Assembly (NCBI GenBank): GCA_937136415.1
Contig: CAKZOK010000094.1
Coordinates: forward strand, 1-39,465
Origin: an uncultured Cytophagales bacterium
GTDB lineage: Bacteria > Bacteroidota > Bacteroidia > Cytophagales > Bernardetiaceae
Direction: 5' to 3'
Length of the DNA stretch: 39,465 nt
Made by a program: the position numbers and the translations under genes. The notes beneath the pieces are model-generated. The model made no database searches and was not told the origin of the DNA. It saw only the letters and a list, made by a program, of their open reading frames with translations. Below, piece by piece: positions 31,216 to 39,465 of this stretch; position 1 is the first letter of the stretch; each line of letters begins with the position of its first letter.

Positions 31216-33357
31216 TTATTTAAATCTTTTTATTTCTCCAGATTTTATTTTTCTAAAATACTCTTTCAAGTCTTTCCGTACTTCTGGAGATAAGAGTATG
31301 AGTCCTAAAATATTTGGAAATGCCATTCCTAGAATCATCATATCTGAAAAATCTACAACAGCACCTAATTCGATAGAAGCACCAATTACAACAAATATCA
31401 AAAATATTGCTTTATAAACTAAACTAGCAATTTTGCTTTGTCCAAAAAGATATGCCCATGCTCTTTCGCCATAATATGACCAAGATACCATTGTCGAAAA
31501 TGCAAACAAAACAATAGCGACTGTCAAAACATAAGGAAACCAAGGGATTGATTTACCAAATGCTTTTGATGTCAAAATTGCACCTGACAAACCCTCTTGA
31601 TTGGCATATTCTCCTGTGAAAATAATTACAAGTGCTGTCATTGTACAAACAACAACTGTATCAATAAATGGCTCTAAAAGAGCTACAATTCCTTCACTTA
31701 CAGGCTCATCTGTTTTGGCAGCCGAGTGAGCAATAGAAGCCGAACCAACACCTGCCTCATTAGAAAAGGCTGCACGACGGAAACCTTGAATAAGTACTCC
31801 AATAAAACCACCAGCAGCAGCTTCAGCATTAAAAGCACCATTAAAAATAAGGCTAATAGCATCTCCAACAGCCGTAATGTTTAGTAAGATTACAGTAAGA
31901 GCAGCTAATACATAAATACCACACATAAAAGGAACAATTTTGTCTGTTACTTTTGCAATACTCTTAATTCCTCCAATAATCACAACTCCAACCAACATAG
32001 CAAATCCAACACCAAACCAAACTCCATTGCCTACTAAAGCAGGTATTTGCCCTTGCAACTGGTCAAAGGCTTGATTTACTTGGAACATATTTCCACCTCC
32101 AAAAGAACCACCTACACAAAGAACAGCAAATATAACAGCCAATACTTTCCCCAAAATACCTAAATTCTTTTTCTCTAATCCTTGGCTCAAATAATACATA
32201 GGACCTCCAAAGACAGTTCCTTCTTTATCAATAATTCTGTATTTCACACCAAGTGTACATTCTACAAATTTTGAAGACATTCCCAAAAGACCTGCCGTAA
32301 TCATCCAGAATGTAGCCCCTGGCCCTCCAATAGAAATGGCAATAGCAACACTGGCAATATTTCCCAAACCAACAGTAGCAGAAAGAGCTGTTGTGAGTGC
32401 TTGAAAATGAGAAACCTCTCCATGGTCGTGATTAGGGTCATCAAACTTTCCACTTACCAAATCAATAGCGTGTTTGAATCCTCTCAAATTGATAAAATTC
32501 ATTTTGAAAGTAAAATAAATTGCTCCCAAAACAAGCCAAAATACAACCAAAGGAATTGATTTTGTTTGTGGTGTTCCATTTGGATTTAAAAGAACCTGTT
32601 CCTTATCATAACTAATTGTTCCTAAGACACTTCCATTTGTGCGAAGTACATCTTGAACATCTTTATTTTGATTTATATCATAAACAGTCATACCATCTTT
32701 TAAGACAATATTTATAGTTCCATCAAATTGAGCTTGTATTTCTTTATCGCCTTTATTTGAAGTTACAGTAGCTATTGGGTCGCCTTTTTTTACTTTAGTT
32801 TTGTCTTCTACTAACCATTTTTTTACTGTAATTTTGGTTAGTGTTTTGTCTATTGCAAAAGGAGCTTTTATTTTTGCTTCTTTTACTTTTATTTTTGGGT
32901 CATAAATTCCTAAAGCTGCAAAAGGGTCAAAAAACAAAACTGTTGCCATTGCTCCTACCAAAGGAGTAAAAGCAGCATTTAGATTTTCTCCACCTGATTC
33001 TGCGCCTACAACAGCTTCAAAGTTAGCTTCTTGGTCATTTGCATCAATTACTTTTAAAGAAATAGTTGCTCCTTCCGTATTTCCTTTACAGGTATCGGCT
33101 ACAATAGGAGTAGCAGCATTTGACCAATAATAACGATAAGGAGGCGTTCCACCTTCTATTTTTGCAACCACAACTCCATCATTAATACTAGGACTTGGGT
33201 TGATAGTTTCTAATTTTCCTGTTAATTCGTTTTGTGAAAATGCTGAAAAAGAAAATGATAAAATGAGTAAGAGTGAAAGCAAAAAAGCACTACTCTTTTG
33301 TAGTATTTTTTTGATTATGAAATGCTTTTGTACGGAATAAATCATAAGGAGATACAA
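31216..33357 (-). CDS. Alanine/glycine:cation symporter with exported lipoyl-like front end
   Basis: The protein has 713 residues, against about 450-500 for plain AGCS members. Order: signal peptide (about 15-42, ending FSAFSQ); a SprB-repeat-like module ([20 protein letters not shown], about 69-115); a hydrophobic stretch (about 130-150); a lipoyl/biotinyl-like beta module (155-250) with [20 protein letters not shown] and [15 protein letters not shown]; then the transporter (265-705) with [40 protein letters not shown] and [20 protein letters not shown], hallmarks of Na+-coupled alanine/glycine uptake. Lys202 sits where lipoyl domains carry the modified lysine, though the usual D-K is N-K here. 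The front end probably lies in the periplasm. Confidence 0.88.
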   Translation of the reverse strand: MYLLMIYSVQKHFIIKKILQKSSAFLLSLLLILSFSFSAFSQNELTGKLETINPSPSINDGVVVAKIEGGTPPYRYYWSNAATPIVADTCKGNTEGATISLKVIDANDQEANFEAVVGAESGGENLNAAFTPLVGAMATVLFFDPFAALGIYDPKIKVKEAKIKAPFAIDKTLTKITVKKWLVEDKTKVKKGDPIATVTSNKGDKEIQAQFDGTINIVLKDGMTVYDINQNKDVQDVLRTNGSVLGTISYDKEQVLLNPNGTPQTKSIPLVVFWLVLGAIYFTFKMNFINLRGFKHAIDLVSGKFDDPNHDHGEVSHFQALTTALSATVGLGNIASVAIAISIGGPGATFWMITAGLLGMSSKFVECTLGVKYRIIDKEGTVFGGPMYYLSQGLEKKNLGILGKVLAVIFAVLCVGGSFGGGNMFQVNQAFDQLQGQIPALVGNGVWFGVGFAMLVGVVIIGGIKSIAKVTDKIVPFMCGIYVLAALTVILLNITAVGDAISLIFNGAFNAEAAAGGFIGVLIQGFRRAAFSNEAGVGSASIAHSAAKTDEPVSEGIVALLEPFIDTVVVCTMTALVIIFTGEYANQEGLSGAILTSKAFGKSIPWFPYVLTVAIVLFAFSTMVSWSYYGERAWAYLFGQSKIASLVYKAIFLIFVVIGASIELGAVVDFSDMMILGMAFPNILGLILLSPEVRKDLKEYFRKIKSGEIKRFK

Positions 33358-33622
33358 TTATATTTTGATGAATAGTTGGGTAAACTTATTTTAATTGAAA
33401 TAATAGTTTGTGAAATAACACAGATTAAATAGATATGCAAATTAAGTCAAAATTTGCTTTATATAACATAAAAATTACTAAAAAAGGCATAATTTGGAAA
33501 TTACATAGTCTTTTCTTGAAAAAACAGCCTAAGATAATTACCTAAAATAAAAATATACACAAAATCTATTTTTAAAAAATGTCAGCAATTTATATTTAAA
33601 ATTATTTCTTGTTTAGAGCAAA

Positions 33623-34987
33623 TTAGTCAATTTTTAGACTATCTTTTTCCAAATCCAAGACCATCTCTTCAAATGGTTTTTGTATTGCTTCTTTTACTAA
33701 TTGATGTCCTTCTTTGTTCCAGTGTCCATCACCTTGTATAAAATATTTTTTACTTACTTCATTATATGATGTTTGTTCTACCTTTTGAGAAAAAGGAGTA
33801 AATAGGTTAATTAAAGGGATATTATTTTTTTGAGAAAAAGTAGTCCAAATATCTAATTGCCTTTTGTGATTATTAATCATTGTACTCCATGGGTAAACAG
33901 CAATACTAAGTTTGATGTTTTTTTCTTTACAAAGCTCTACCAATTTTTGCATGTTGTTTTCAGCAGACTCAACACCTTTTTTACCCCACTCTTGATATAC
34001 TTTATCATTGTCTATCCAAGCTAATCTATTTGTTATGTATTTTATTTTTTCATCATCTTTTGGGTTAGTAAAAAACTTTTTATACAAATTAGAAGCTAAT
34101 CTAACTAATAAAGAATGGTTTTTATAAATCTTAAAAAGAGAGTTGTCATCTTTTATATTATAGCGATAATACTCTATTGTACCAGCTTTAGGGACATATT
34201 TTTGATTACAATCAGGCTCAAAATCTATGTAATTTATTTCATCTTGAATGTCAGAACCATCTATAAAAACATATAGATAATCAATTTTTAAATTTTCTAC
34301 TTCTGTATAATATTTTATTTTGTTGTAATAAAGAAGAGGAGAATAAGAAACACAACCAGCATTCCAAAGTTCTATTTTATCATTGTTTTCAAATTCTTTT
34401 CTCATTCTTCCAAAAAAAGTATTTTTATAAACCACTCCTACTCCTTCAGTAAAAGAATCGCCAATAAAAACGACCTGTTTTTTATCTATATTTTGTTTGG
34501 CTTCAAAAACAGCAGAATCTTTAAAAGCAAAAGAATTGGTATAAAGAGGGTAATTAATATTCCCCCAAAGAGCTTCTACAGACATATTTTGAACTAAGCC
34601 ATGATGAAAACAAGGGTGTGGCGTTCGATAATGACTGGCTTTATAGATTCGTTCTACTTCTTTTTCATTGAAGAAAGCAAAGCCAAAAAAATCTATTAAA
34701 ATAACAAAAAATAGAATAAAACAAACAAAAACACTTCCTGCATTTCGTTTCAAAAATTCTTGAGAAGTAGATGCGAAATTATTTTTGAACCTTCTGATTA
34801 CTTCTGGAAGCCAAAGCAATGCCGAAAAAGTCAAAAATACTTGTATAAAACCAATAAAAATATAAATACCCCAAAAAGAGATTTTGCTATCACCATCACC
34901 TACAATGGTGTCAAAACCATATTGTAAAGCCCAAAGCAGAACAGCAATAAGTAAAAAAGAAAGACTAGGATTTAATTTTTTGAACAT
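33623..34987 (-). CDS. SGNH/GDSL-type hydrolase, membrane-anchored
   Basis: The 454-residue protein has three hydrophobic helices near the N-terminus (about 9-25, 35-60 and 88-112) and then an SGNH domain facing outward. Block I is VVFIGDSFTEGVGVVYKNTF with the nucleophile serine, block II includes the glycine in ELWNAGCVSYSPLLYYN, and block V is the Asp/His pair in GDGHWNKEGHQL. An aspartate-containing DGSDIQDEI replaces the usual block III. Such proteins are esterases or acyl transferases on cell-surface glycans or metabolites. The gene is divergent from the carbamoyltransferase operon with 122 bases between, and SGNH-type genes are frequent neighbours of this operon type. Confidence 0.85.
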   Translation of the reverse strand: MFKKLNPSLSFLLIAVLLWALQYGFDTIVGDGDSKISFWGIYIFIGFIQVFLTFSALLWLPEVIRRFKNNFASTSQEFLKRNAGSVFVCFILFFVILIDFFGFAFFNEKEVERIYKASHYRTPHPCFHHGLVQNMSVEALWGNINYPLYTNSFAFKDSAVFEAKQNIDKKQVVFIGDSFTEGVGVVYKNTFFGRMRKEFENNDKIELWNAGCVSYSPLLYYNKIKYYTEVENLKIDYLYVFIDGSDIQDEINYIDFEPDCNQKYVPKAGTIEYYRYNIKDDNSLFKIYKNHSLLVRLASNLYKKFFTNPKDDEKIKYITNRLAWIDNDKVYQEWGKKGVESAENNMQKLVELCKEKNIKLSIAVYPWSTMINNHKRQLDIWTTFSQKNNIPLINLFTPFSQKVEQTSYNEVSKKYFIQGDGHWNKEGHQLVKEAIQKPFEEMVLDLEKDSLKID

Positions 34988-35069
34988 TTTATTGATTTAA
35001 TTTTTTAGTATAAATTGATTTTACTTTTAAAAACTCTATTCAAAAGTATGTAGTTCTAATAATAAATCC

Positions 35070-35077
35070 TAATTTTG
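35070..35077 (+). promoter_or_regulatory. Candidate -7 box of the carbamoyltransferase operon
   Basis: TAATTTTG matches TAnnTTTG, 32 bases before the ATG at 35110. There is no perfect TTTG at the usual distance, so this is tentative. Confidence 0.35.
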
Positions 35078-35109
35078 TAGTTCATACATTTCTACATCAA
35101 TACTAGCAG

Positions 35110-36972
35110 ATGAATATTCTCGGCATTTCAGCATTTTATCACGATTCGGCAGCAGCACTCTTACAAAATGGAAAAATAATTGCAGCAGCTCAAGAAGAAC
35201 GTTTTACACGAATAAAACATGATCCTAATTTTCCGATACAAGCTATAAAATATTGTTTGGAAGAATCTGGACTTACACTTGACAAATTAGATGCGATTGT
35301 TTTTTATGACAAGCCTCTTCTCAAATTCGAACGGCTTTTGGAAACCTATTACGCTTTTTCTCCAAAAGGACTTATTTCTTTTCTGACAGCTATTCCTGTT
35401 TGGTTAAAAGAAAAAATGTTTTTGAAAAGAATGATTTATCAAGAACTAAAAGAAATAGAAAATTACAACAAAAAAAGTTTTAAACTACTCTTTCCTGAGC
35501 ATCACTTATCACATGCTGCAAGTGCTTTTTACCCTTCAAATTATGAAGATGCAGCCATTTTGACTATTGATGGTGTAGGTGAGTGGGCAACTGTTTCGAT
35601 TTGTCATGGAAAAGGAAAAGATATTACAATCTTGAAAGAACTTCAATTTCCTCATTCATTGGGGCTTTTGTATTCTGCTTTTACTTATTATACAGGGTTT
35701 AAGGTCAATTCAGGAGAGTATAAATTAATGGGACTTGCTCCTTATGGAAATCCTGAAGCCGAACAAACTAAAGAATTTGTCAGAAAAATAAAGGAAACTC
35801 TTTGCCACATTTATCCTGATGGTTCTATTTGGTTAGACCAATCCTATTTCAATTATGCGACAGGATTACGCATGATTCAAGAAAAAAAATGGGAAAAACT
35901 TTTCGGTGTTCCAACAAGAAAATCAGAAGCAAATATAGACCAAGTGCATTGCGATTTGGCTTTAGCTATCCAACAAGTAACTGAAGAAGTAGTGATTTTG
36001 ATGGCAAAAGAAGCACAAAGACTAACAGGCTCAAAAAATCTTTGTATGGCTGGTGGTGTTGCTCTTAATTGTGTTGCCAATGGAAAATTAGAAAAAGAAA
36101 ATATTTTTGAAAATATATTTATTCAACCAGCAGCAGGTGATGCAGGAGGTGCTTTGGGAGCAGCACAAGCAGCTTATCATATTTATTTTGGACAAGAAAG
36201 AGAAATTACTGATACGCTAGACCAAATGCAAGGAAGTTATTTAGGTCCTCAATTTTCAGAATTAGATATTCAGAAAATGGGTAAAAAATACGCTGCCATT
36301 TCTGAAAAATATGCTGATTTTGATAAATTAGCTGAAAAAACAGCTTCTCTTCTAGCAAATGGAAATGTAATTGGTTGGTTTCAAGGTAGAATGGAATTTG
36401 GACCTCGTGCGCTAGGAGGAAGGAGTATTTTGGGAGATGCACGCAATCCAGAAATGCAGAAAAAACTAAATCTAAAAATTAAATATAGAGAAGGATTCAG
36501 ACCTTTTGCGCCTTCTGTTTTGGCTGAAAAAGTAGAGGAGTATTTTGAACAAACAACACCTTCTCCCTATATGCTTTTGGTGCAACCTGTCAAAGAATCT
36601 CGTCAGAATAAATTTCCAGAAAATTATAATTCTATGCCATTAATGGAAAAATTGTATTTTCTGAGAAGTGATTTACCTTCTATTACACACATCGATTATT
36701 CGGCTCGTATCCAAACGGTTCATAAAGAAACCAATCCAAGATATTGGAAACTCATTAGCTCTTTTGAGCAGCAAACAGGATATGCTTTGGTCGTCAATAC
36801 CAGTTTTAATGTGCGTGGTGAGCCTATCGTTTGTACACCAGAAGACGCTTATAAATGTTTGATGCGTACCGAAATGGATTATTTAGTAATTGGAGATTTT
36901 ATTTTTGATAAAAAACTTCAACCAGAATGGGCAGAAAAAGACGACTGGCGTACAGAATTTGCACTAGACTAA
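35110..36972 (+). CDS. Carbamoyltransferase (NodU/TobZ/SxtI family)
   Basis: This 620-residue cytoplasmic enzyme uses carbamoyl phosphate and ATP to O-carbamoylate a hydroxyl on a sugar or small molecule. The N-terminal Kae1-like domain begins MNILGISAFYHDSAAALLQN. The metal and carbamoyl-adenylate site is in FPEHHLSHAASAF (His131, His132, His135), followed by ILTIDGVGEWATVSI, GEYKLMGLAPYG, AGGVALNCVANGKL and QPAAGDAGGALGAA. The YrdC-like C-terminal domain includes GWFQGRMEFGPRALGGRSIL and GYALVVNTSFNVRGEPIVC. Downstream are a DUF5989 gene (45 bases) and an SxtJ-like gene, the same trio as sxtI, sxtK and sxtJ. The substrate is unknown. Confidence 0.93.
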   Translation: MNILGISAFYHDSAAALLQNGKIIAAAQEERFTRIKHDPNFPIQAIKYCLEESGLTLDKLDAIVFYDKPLLKFERLLETYYAFSPKGLISFLTAIPVWLKEKMFLKRMIYQELKEIENYNKKSFKLLFPEHHLSHAASAFYPSNYEDAAILTIDGVGEWATVSICHGKGKDITILKELQFPHSLGLLYSAFTYYTGFKVNSGEYKLMGLAPYGNPEAEQTKEFVRKIKETLCHIYPDGSIWLDQSYFNYATGLRMIQEKKWEKLFGVPTRKSEANIDQVHCDLALAIQQVTEEVVILMAKEAQRLTGSKNLCMAGGVALNCVANGKLEKENIFENIFIQPAAGDAGGALGAAQAAYHIYFGQEREITDTLDQMQGSYLGPQFSELDIQKMGKKYAAISEKYADFDKLAEKTASLLANGNVIGWFQGRMEFGPRALGGRSILGDARNPEMQKKLNLKIKYREGFRPFAPSVLAEKVEEYFEQTTPSPYMLLVQPVKESRQNKFPENYNSMPLMEKLYFLRSDLPSITHIDYSARIQTVHKETNPRYWKLISSFEQQTGYALVVNTSFNVRGEPIVCTPEDAYKCLMRTEMDYLVIGDFIFDKKLQPEWAEKDDWRTEFALD

Positions 36973-37016
36973 TTTGTATGAATTAAAAATAAACTCATTT
37001 ATAAAAACAAAAAAAT

Positions 37017-37166
37017 ATGGATTTTTTAAAAGATTTATGGGCATTTATGATGCAGCGTAAGAAGTTTTGGTTAGCACCTATGATTATTATTTTGATGCTT
37101 TTGGGTGTTCTTATTGTTATTGGTGGTGGCTCGGCTATTGCACCTTTTATTTATACATTATTTTAA
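37017..37166 (+). CDS. DUF5989 (SxtK-like) small membrane protein
   Basis: A 49-residue frame reads MDFLKDLWAFMMQRKKFWLA, then PMIIILMLLGVLIVIGGGSA and IAPFIYTLF. An amphipathic L-W-x-F-M-x-x-R-K-K-x-W-L segment is followed by one membrane helix and the G-G-G/S-A-x-A-P-F-I-Y end that marks DUF5989. The protein is of the size and plan of SxtK in saxitoxin clusters, where its job is not known. It starts 45 bases after the carbamoyltransferase stop and is very likely co-transcribed. Confidence 0.85.
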   Translation: MDFLKDLWAFMMQRKKFWLAPMIIILMLLGVLIVIGGGSAIAPFIYTLF

Positions 37167-37174
37167 AAAATAAT

Positions 37175-37226
37175 TGACAGTTTCCAACTGTCAGAGAAAC
37201 AAATAATTGACAGTTGGAAACTGTCA
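37175..37226. repeat. Mirrored pair of REP-like hairpins
   Basis: TGACAGTTTCCAACTGTCA (37175-37193) and TGACAGTTGGAAACTGTCA (37208-37226) are reverse complements, and each also folds on itself as an 8-bp hairpin with a 3-base loop. Both are preceded by the same AAATAATTGACAGTT. The pair lies between two genes of one probable operon, where it could stabilise the upstream message or attenuate. A third relative is at 18685-18704. Confidence 0.75.
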
Positions 37227-37249
37227 GCTACAATAATCATTAAATAATT

Positions 37250-37612
37250 ATGCAAAGAGTAAAAGTAGTTGAAGCCTTATTGGCCATTATGGTTGGTTTT
37301 ATGGTATTTTATTTTATTTTTAAAATAGATGTTTTATTATATATTTCGTTTGGAGTAGGTCTAATTGCTCTTTTTTGGAGTTGGCTCGCCGAAAAAATAG
37401 CTTGGATTTGGCTCAAATTTGCAGGTGTTTTGGGGGTAATAAATGGCAAAATTTTGCTTTCTATTGTTTTTTTTATCTTTCTTACACCAATAGCATTTTT
37501 GAATAGACTTTTTTCAAAAAATATGTTGCAACTCAAAAAAGAAGATCAAAAATCTGTTTTTGTAGAACGAAATTTGAAATATAAAAAGGAAGATTTAGAA
37601 AATATTTTTTAA
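37250..37612 (+). CDS. SxtJ-family membrane protein
   Basis: The 120-residue protein has three membrane helices in the first 85 residues (about 8-25, 29-48 and 63-88) and then a charged cytoplasmic end. Segments KIAWIWLKFAGVLGVINGKI, LLSIVFFIFLTPIAFLNRLF and the tail KNMLQLKKEDQKSVFVERNL match the SxtJ plan, W-x-x-x-(A/G)-x-x-(L/I)-G-x-I-N-x-(K/R)-(I/V)-L-L ... F-x-x-x-x-P-(I/L)-x. In saxitoxin clusters sxtJ follows the carbamoyltransferase gene, and the protein is thought to help that step or its localisation. Here it closes the carbamoyltransferase operon and is followed by a terminator. Confidence 0.82.
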   Translation: MQRVKVVEALLAIMVGFMVFYFIFKIDVLLYISFGVGLIALFWSWLAEKIAWIWLKFAGVLGVINGKILLSIVFFIFLTPIAFLNRLFSKNMLQLKKEDQKSVFVERNLKYKKEDLENIF

Positions 37613-37618
37613 AATAAA

Positions 37619-37647
37619 AAAAGCATAATTCAAAGAATTATGCTTTT
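37619..37647. terminator. Bidirectional terminator of the carbamoyltransferase operon
   Basis: AAAAGCATAATTC (37619-37631) and GAATTATGCTTTT (37635-37647) pair perfectly over 13 bp with a 3-base loop, placed between the convergent SxtJ-like and repressor genes. Confidence 0.93.
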
Positions 37648-37687
37648 CTGTGTTTTTACTGTTATTTTTTTAATTAAAATTAGCTTC

Positions 37688-38467
37688 TTAATTTTTTACT
37701 GCAAATTCTTGAAAACGATCTTCCAAACGTTGTACGGCATTGCGCAAACCATCTAAATCAGATTGAGGAAGTGTTTTTCCAATATAAGCAACAAAACACC
37801 AAACTTCGCCTACTTCTGCAATTTCTAACTCATAAGGGTCGTATTGAGGATTAGTAGATTTGAGAAGCAAAGTACCTTTTTCTTCAATTTTATTAAATAC
37901 TTTTTTGAGTACAATCCCTTCGTTTCTTAATACAATAACACAAACTTGCCCATCTTTTACTTCGTGCCAATCTGTTATATACTCACCAATTACGATAGTG
38001 CCAGATTGCAGAGGAAGCATCGAATCTCCTGTAATCTCAAAAGCTCTATATGTTCTATCTTTTGGCAAAAATGGAAGCCTATATTTGGGTAAATCTTTTA
38101 AATATTGAACATCTGTATAGCCTTTGGTATAACCTGCTGCTGCTTTTTCAGGAACCATTTCAATATTTTCATTATTATTTTCATCAACTGTAATGGCAAG
38201 AACACGCAAAGAATCAGCAGCTACATAACGAGCTAGGCGTTTGCTAGGTGTATCTTGACTTTCTTCTTCTAAGTTTTTGGTAACCAAATTATCTATCTGA
38301 ACTTCAAAAATTTGCGCTAACCGTTGGAGTGTTTGAAGGCGTGGTTCGGCTCTTCCTTCTTCATAAGATGAGTATGCGCCACGAGAAATAGAGGCTTCAT
38401 CAGCTAAGACTTGTTGGCTTTTTTTGGATTTACGACGTAAATAACGTAGGTTTTGGTTTAAAAACAT
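37688..38467 (-). CDS. XRE-family repressor with S24 (LexA/CI-like) peptidase domain
   Basis: The 259-residue protein has an N-terminal helix-turn-helix (about 6-62, QNLRYLRRKSKKSQQVLADE) and a C-terminal S24 domain (about 135-240). The catalytic serine is in EITGDSMLPLQSG (Ser149), the lysine in GIVLKKVF (Lys188 or 189), and an Ala-Gly cleavage site lies between them and the HTH in KAAAGYTKGY (Ala111-Gly112). This is the plan of RecA-dependent self-cleaving repressors such as LexA and lambda CI. It may be a stress-controlled regulator, and being chromosomal with no phage nearby it could act as a LexA-type switch for other loci. The target is unknown. It is divergent from mnmD with a 264-base gap. 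Confidence 0.88.
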   Translation of the reverse strand: MFLNQNLRYLRRKSKKSQQVLADEASISRGAYSSYEEGRAEPRLQTLQRLAQIFEVQIDNLVTKNLEEESQDTPSKRLARYVAADSLRVLAITVDENNNENIEMVPEKAAAGYTKGYTDVQYLKDLPKYRLPFLPKDRTYRAFEITGDSMLPLQSGTIVIGEYITDWHEVKDGQVCVIVLRNEGIVLKKVFNKIEEKGTLLLKSTNPQYDPYELEIAEVGEVWCFVAYIGKTLPQSDLDGLRNAVQRLEDRFQEFAVKN

Positions 38468-38731
38468 GATAGTATTTTATTATTTGAATAACAGTATTTT
38501 TGAAAAAATTATAGATAATGAGTGTATTTTGTCCTCCAATAAATCAATATAACTTTTAGCATTATCTAATAAAAGTAACTAAATTTATCAAAACTACCAA
38601 AATATTTTGAAATATATAAGCTCTTTAGCTAAAAAAATGCTAAAAATACTTGCTTTTTCTGTTTTTTTGAGAAAAAACAGATTTATAACTCTATTTTTTG
38701 TAAATTTATTTTTTTTAGTATAAAATTAATT

Positions 38732-39465
38732 ATGGATAAAAAATTGGAACTTTCATTTTTAGAAAGCAAAGATGGTTCGCATACACTTCTTCGCCACGAC
38801 CTCAACGAAACCTATCATTCGCATAATGGAGCGATTCAAGAATCAATGTGGGTTTTTATAGACAAAGGACTAAATTATTTAAAAAAACAAAACTATATTT
38901 CAATTAGGATTCTAGAAATTGGTTTTGGAACTGGACTTAATGCAATTCTGGCGTATCAATTTGCTCAAAAAAATAAAATAAAGATAGAATATATTTCTCT
39001 AGAACCTTTTCCTGTTCCTTTAGAAATTGCCAAAAAACTAAATTATACAGACTTTTTGGAAGAAGATAACAAACCTATTTTTAATCAATTACATCAAATC
39101 AGTTGGGAGGAAGTACACAAAATTTCAGATTATTTTTCAATACAAAAAGTGGAATCTACATTGGAAAAATATAAATTAAATAAAAATAATTTTGAAAATC
39201 AAAGTAAAAGTAATAATGAAAAATATTTTGATTGTACATTTTTTGATGCCTTTGCGCCTAGTAAACAAGCTGAAGTTTGGCAATTAGAAAATATTCAAAA
39301 GGTGTTTAATCTAACAAAAGAAAACGGAATTTTAGTTACTTATTGCGCCCAAGGACAGTTCAAACGAAATTTGAAAACTGTAGGTTTCAAAGTTGAAAGT
39401 TTAGATGGTGCGCCACCAAAACGAGAAATGGTCAGAGCAGTTAAATCAGTAACCAGTAATCAGTA
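38732..39465 (+). CDS. mnmD: tRNA (mnm5s2U34) methyltransferase MnmD, partial
   Basis: MnmD methylates the aminomethyl group of modified wobble uridine (nm5s2U to mnm5s2U) with SAM, standing alone here rather than fused to MnmC oxidase. DGSHTLLRHDLNETYHSHNG and the SAM loop ILEIGFGTGLNAILA are followed by IEYISLEPFPVPLEIAKKL, FFDAFAPSKQAEVWQ and the C-terminal TYCAQGQFKRNLKTVGF ... GAPPKREMVRA. The frame is still open at the window end. The last codons (VKSVTSNQ) come from the ACCAGTAATCAGT repeat and are not part of the family core, so the stop is probably just beyond. Confidence 0.9.
   Translation, partial: MDKKLELSFLESKDGSHTLLRHDLNETYHSHNGAIQESMWVFIDKGLNYLKKQNYISIRILEIGFGTGLNAILAYQFAQKNKIKIEYISLEPFPVPLEIAKKLNYTDFLEEDNKPIFNQLHQISWEEVHKISDYFSIQKVESTLEKYKLNKNNFENQSKSNNEKYFDCTFFDAFAPSKQAEVWQLENIQKVFNLTKENGILVTYCAQGQFKRNLKTVGFKVESLDGAPPKREMVRAVKSVTSNQ

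Noticed and set aside
37175..37226. CRISPR array
   Set aside because: There are only two hairpin units in mirrored orientation, with 14 bases between them and no cas genes.
35110..37612. Saxitoxin or other toxin biosynthesis cluster
   Set aside because: Only the carbamoyltransferase, SxtK-like and SxtJ-like genes are present. The core biosynthetic genes are absent.
37688..38467. Prophage repressor marking an integrated phage
   Set aside because: The gene looks like CI/LexA, but no integrase, capsid, terminase or attachment site is visible within the window.

Overview
The window is AT-rich, densely coded bacterial chromosome. It has no phage, IS or ribosomal RNA genes. Several traits point to Bacteroidota, probably the order Cytophagales and something like Bernardetia/Flexibacter; this placement is inference from gene content. 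Genes rarely have a Shine-Dalgarno sequence, promoters resemble TTTG-N20-TAnnTTTG, many proteins are lipoproteins, and the accessory families (DUF4112, DUF2520, FKBP lipoproteins, SSS symporter with a small partner, SPFH-GYF) are typical of that phylum.

Layout. 1-6.6 kb: a partial STAS-like protein, a tandem universal stress protein, a patatin-like lipase, a VOC protein, DUF4112, a class IV aminotransferase, an EF-hand-like lipoprotein and a TlpA thioredoxin. 6.9-14.4 kb: queA (no in-frame ATG at its N-terminus), a TerB-like protein, a membrane gluzincin, an SPFH-GYF protein, a small cationic membrane peptide, a lipoprotein and recQ. 14.7-20.2 kb is the most accessory-looking part: a GT11 fucosyltransferase, a broken macro-domain gene, a DUF2520 dehydrogenase-like protein, a ThiF/HesA E1-like enzyme, and a solitary beta-class DNA methyltransferase with a small companion ORF bounded by a 31-bp perfect direct repeat. 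20.2-25.9 kb: four consecutive FKBP prolyl isomerases, an NrnA-like DHH phosphoesterase and hemF. 26.1-33.4 kb: an M1 peptidase, an SSS symporter with a small partner membrane protein, and an AGCS symporter with an unusual periplasmic front end. 33.6-37.6 kb: an SGNH hydrolase divergent from a carbamoyltransferase, DUF5989 and SxtJ-like set. This resembles sxtI-sxtK-sxtJ of saxitoxin clusters but without toxin biosynthesis genes. The window closes with a LexA/CI-like S24 repressor and a truncated mnmD.

Between the genes lie several families of short structured repeats. The most striking has three copies (about 1.6, 5.8 and 26.0 kb). Each has an outer stem whose sequence differs while pairing is kept, a second variable hairpin, and a third hairpin with conserved sequence. 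This looks like a structured RNA or RNA-like repeat family. REP-like palindromes and an ACCAGTAATCAGT repeat that reaches into gene ends are also present. Strong intrinsic terminators separate most transcription units.
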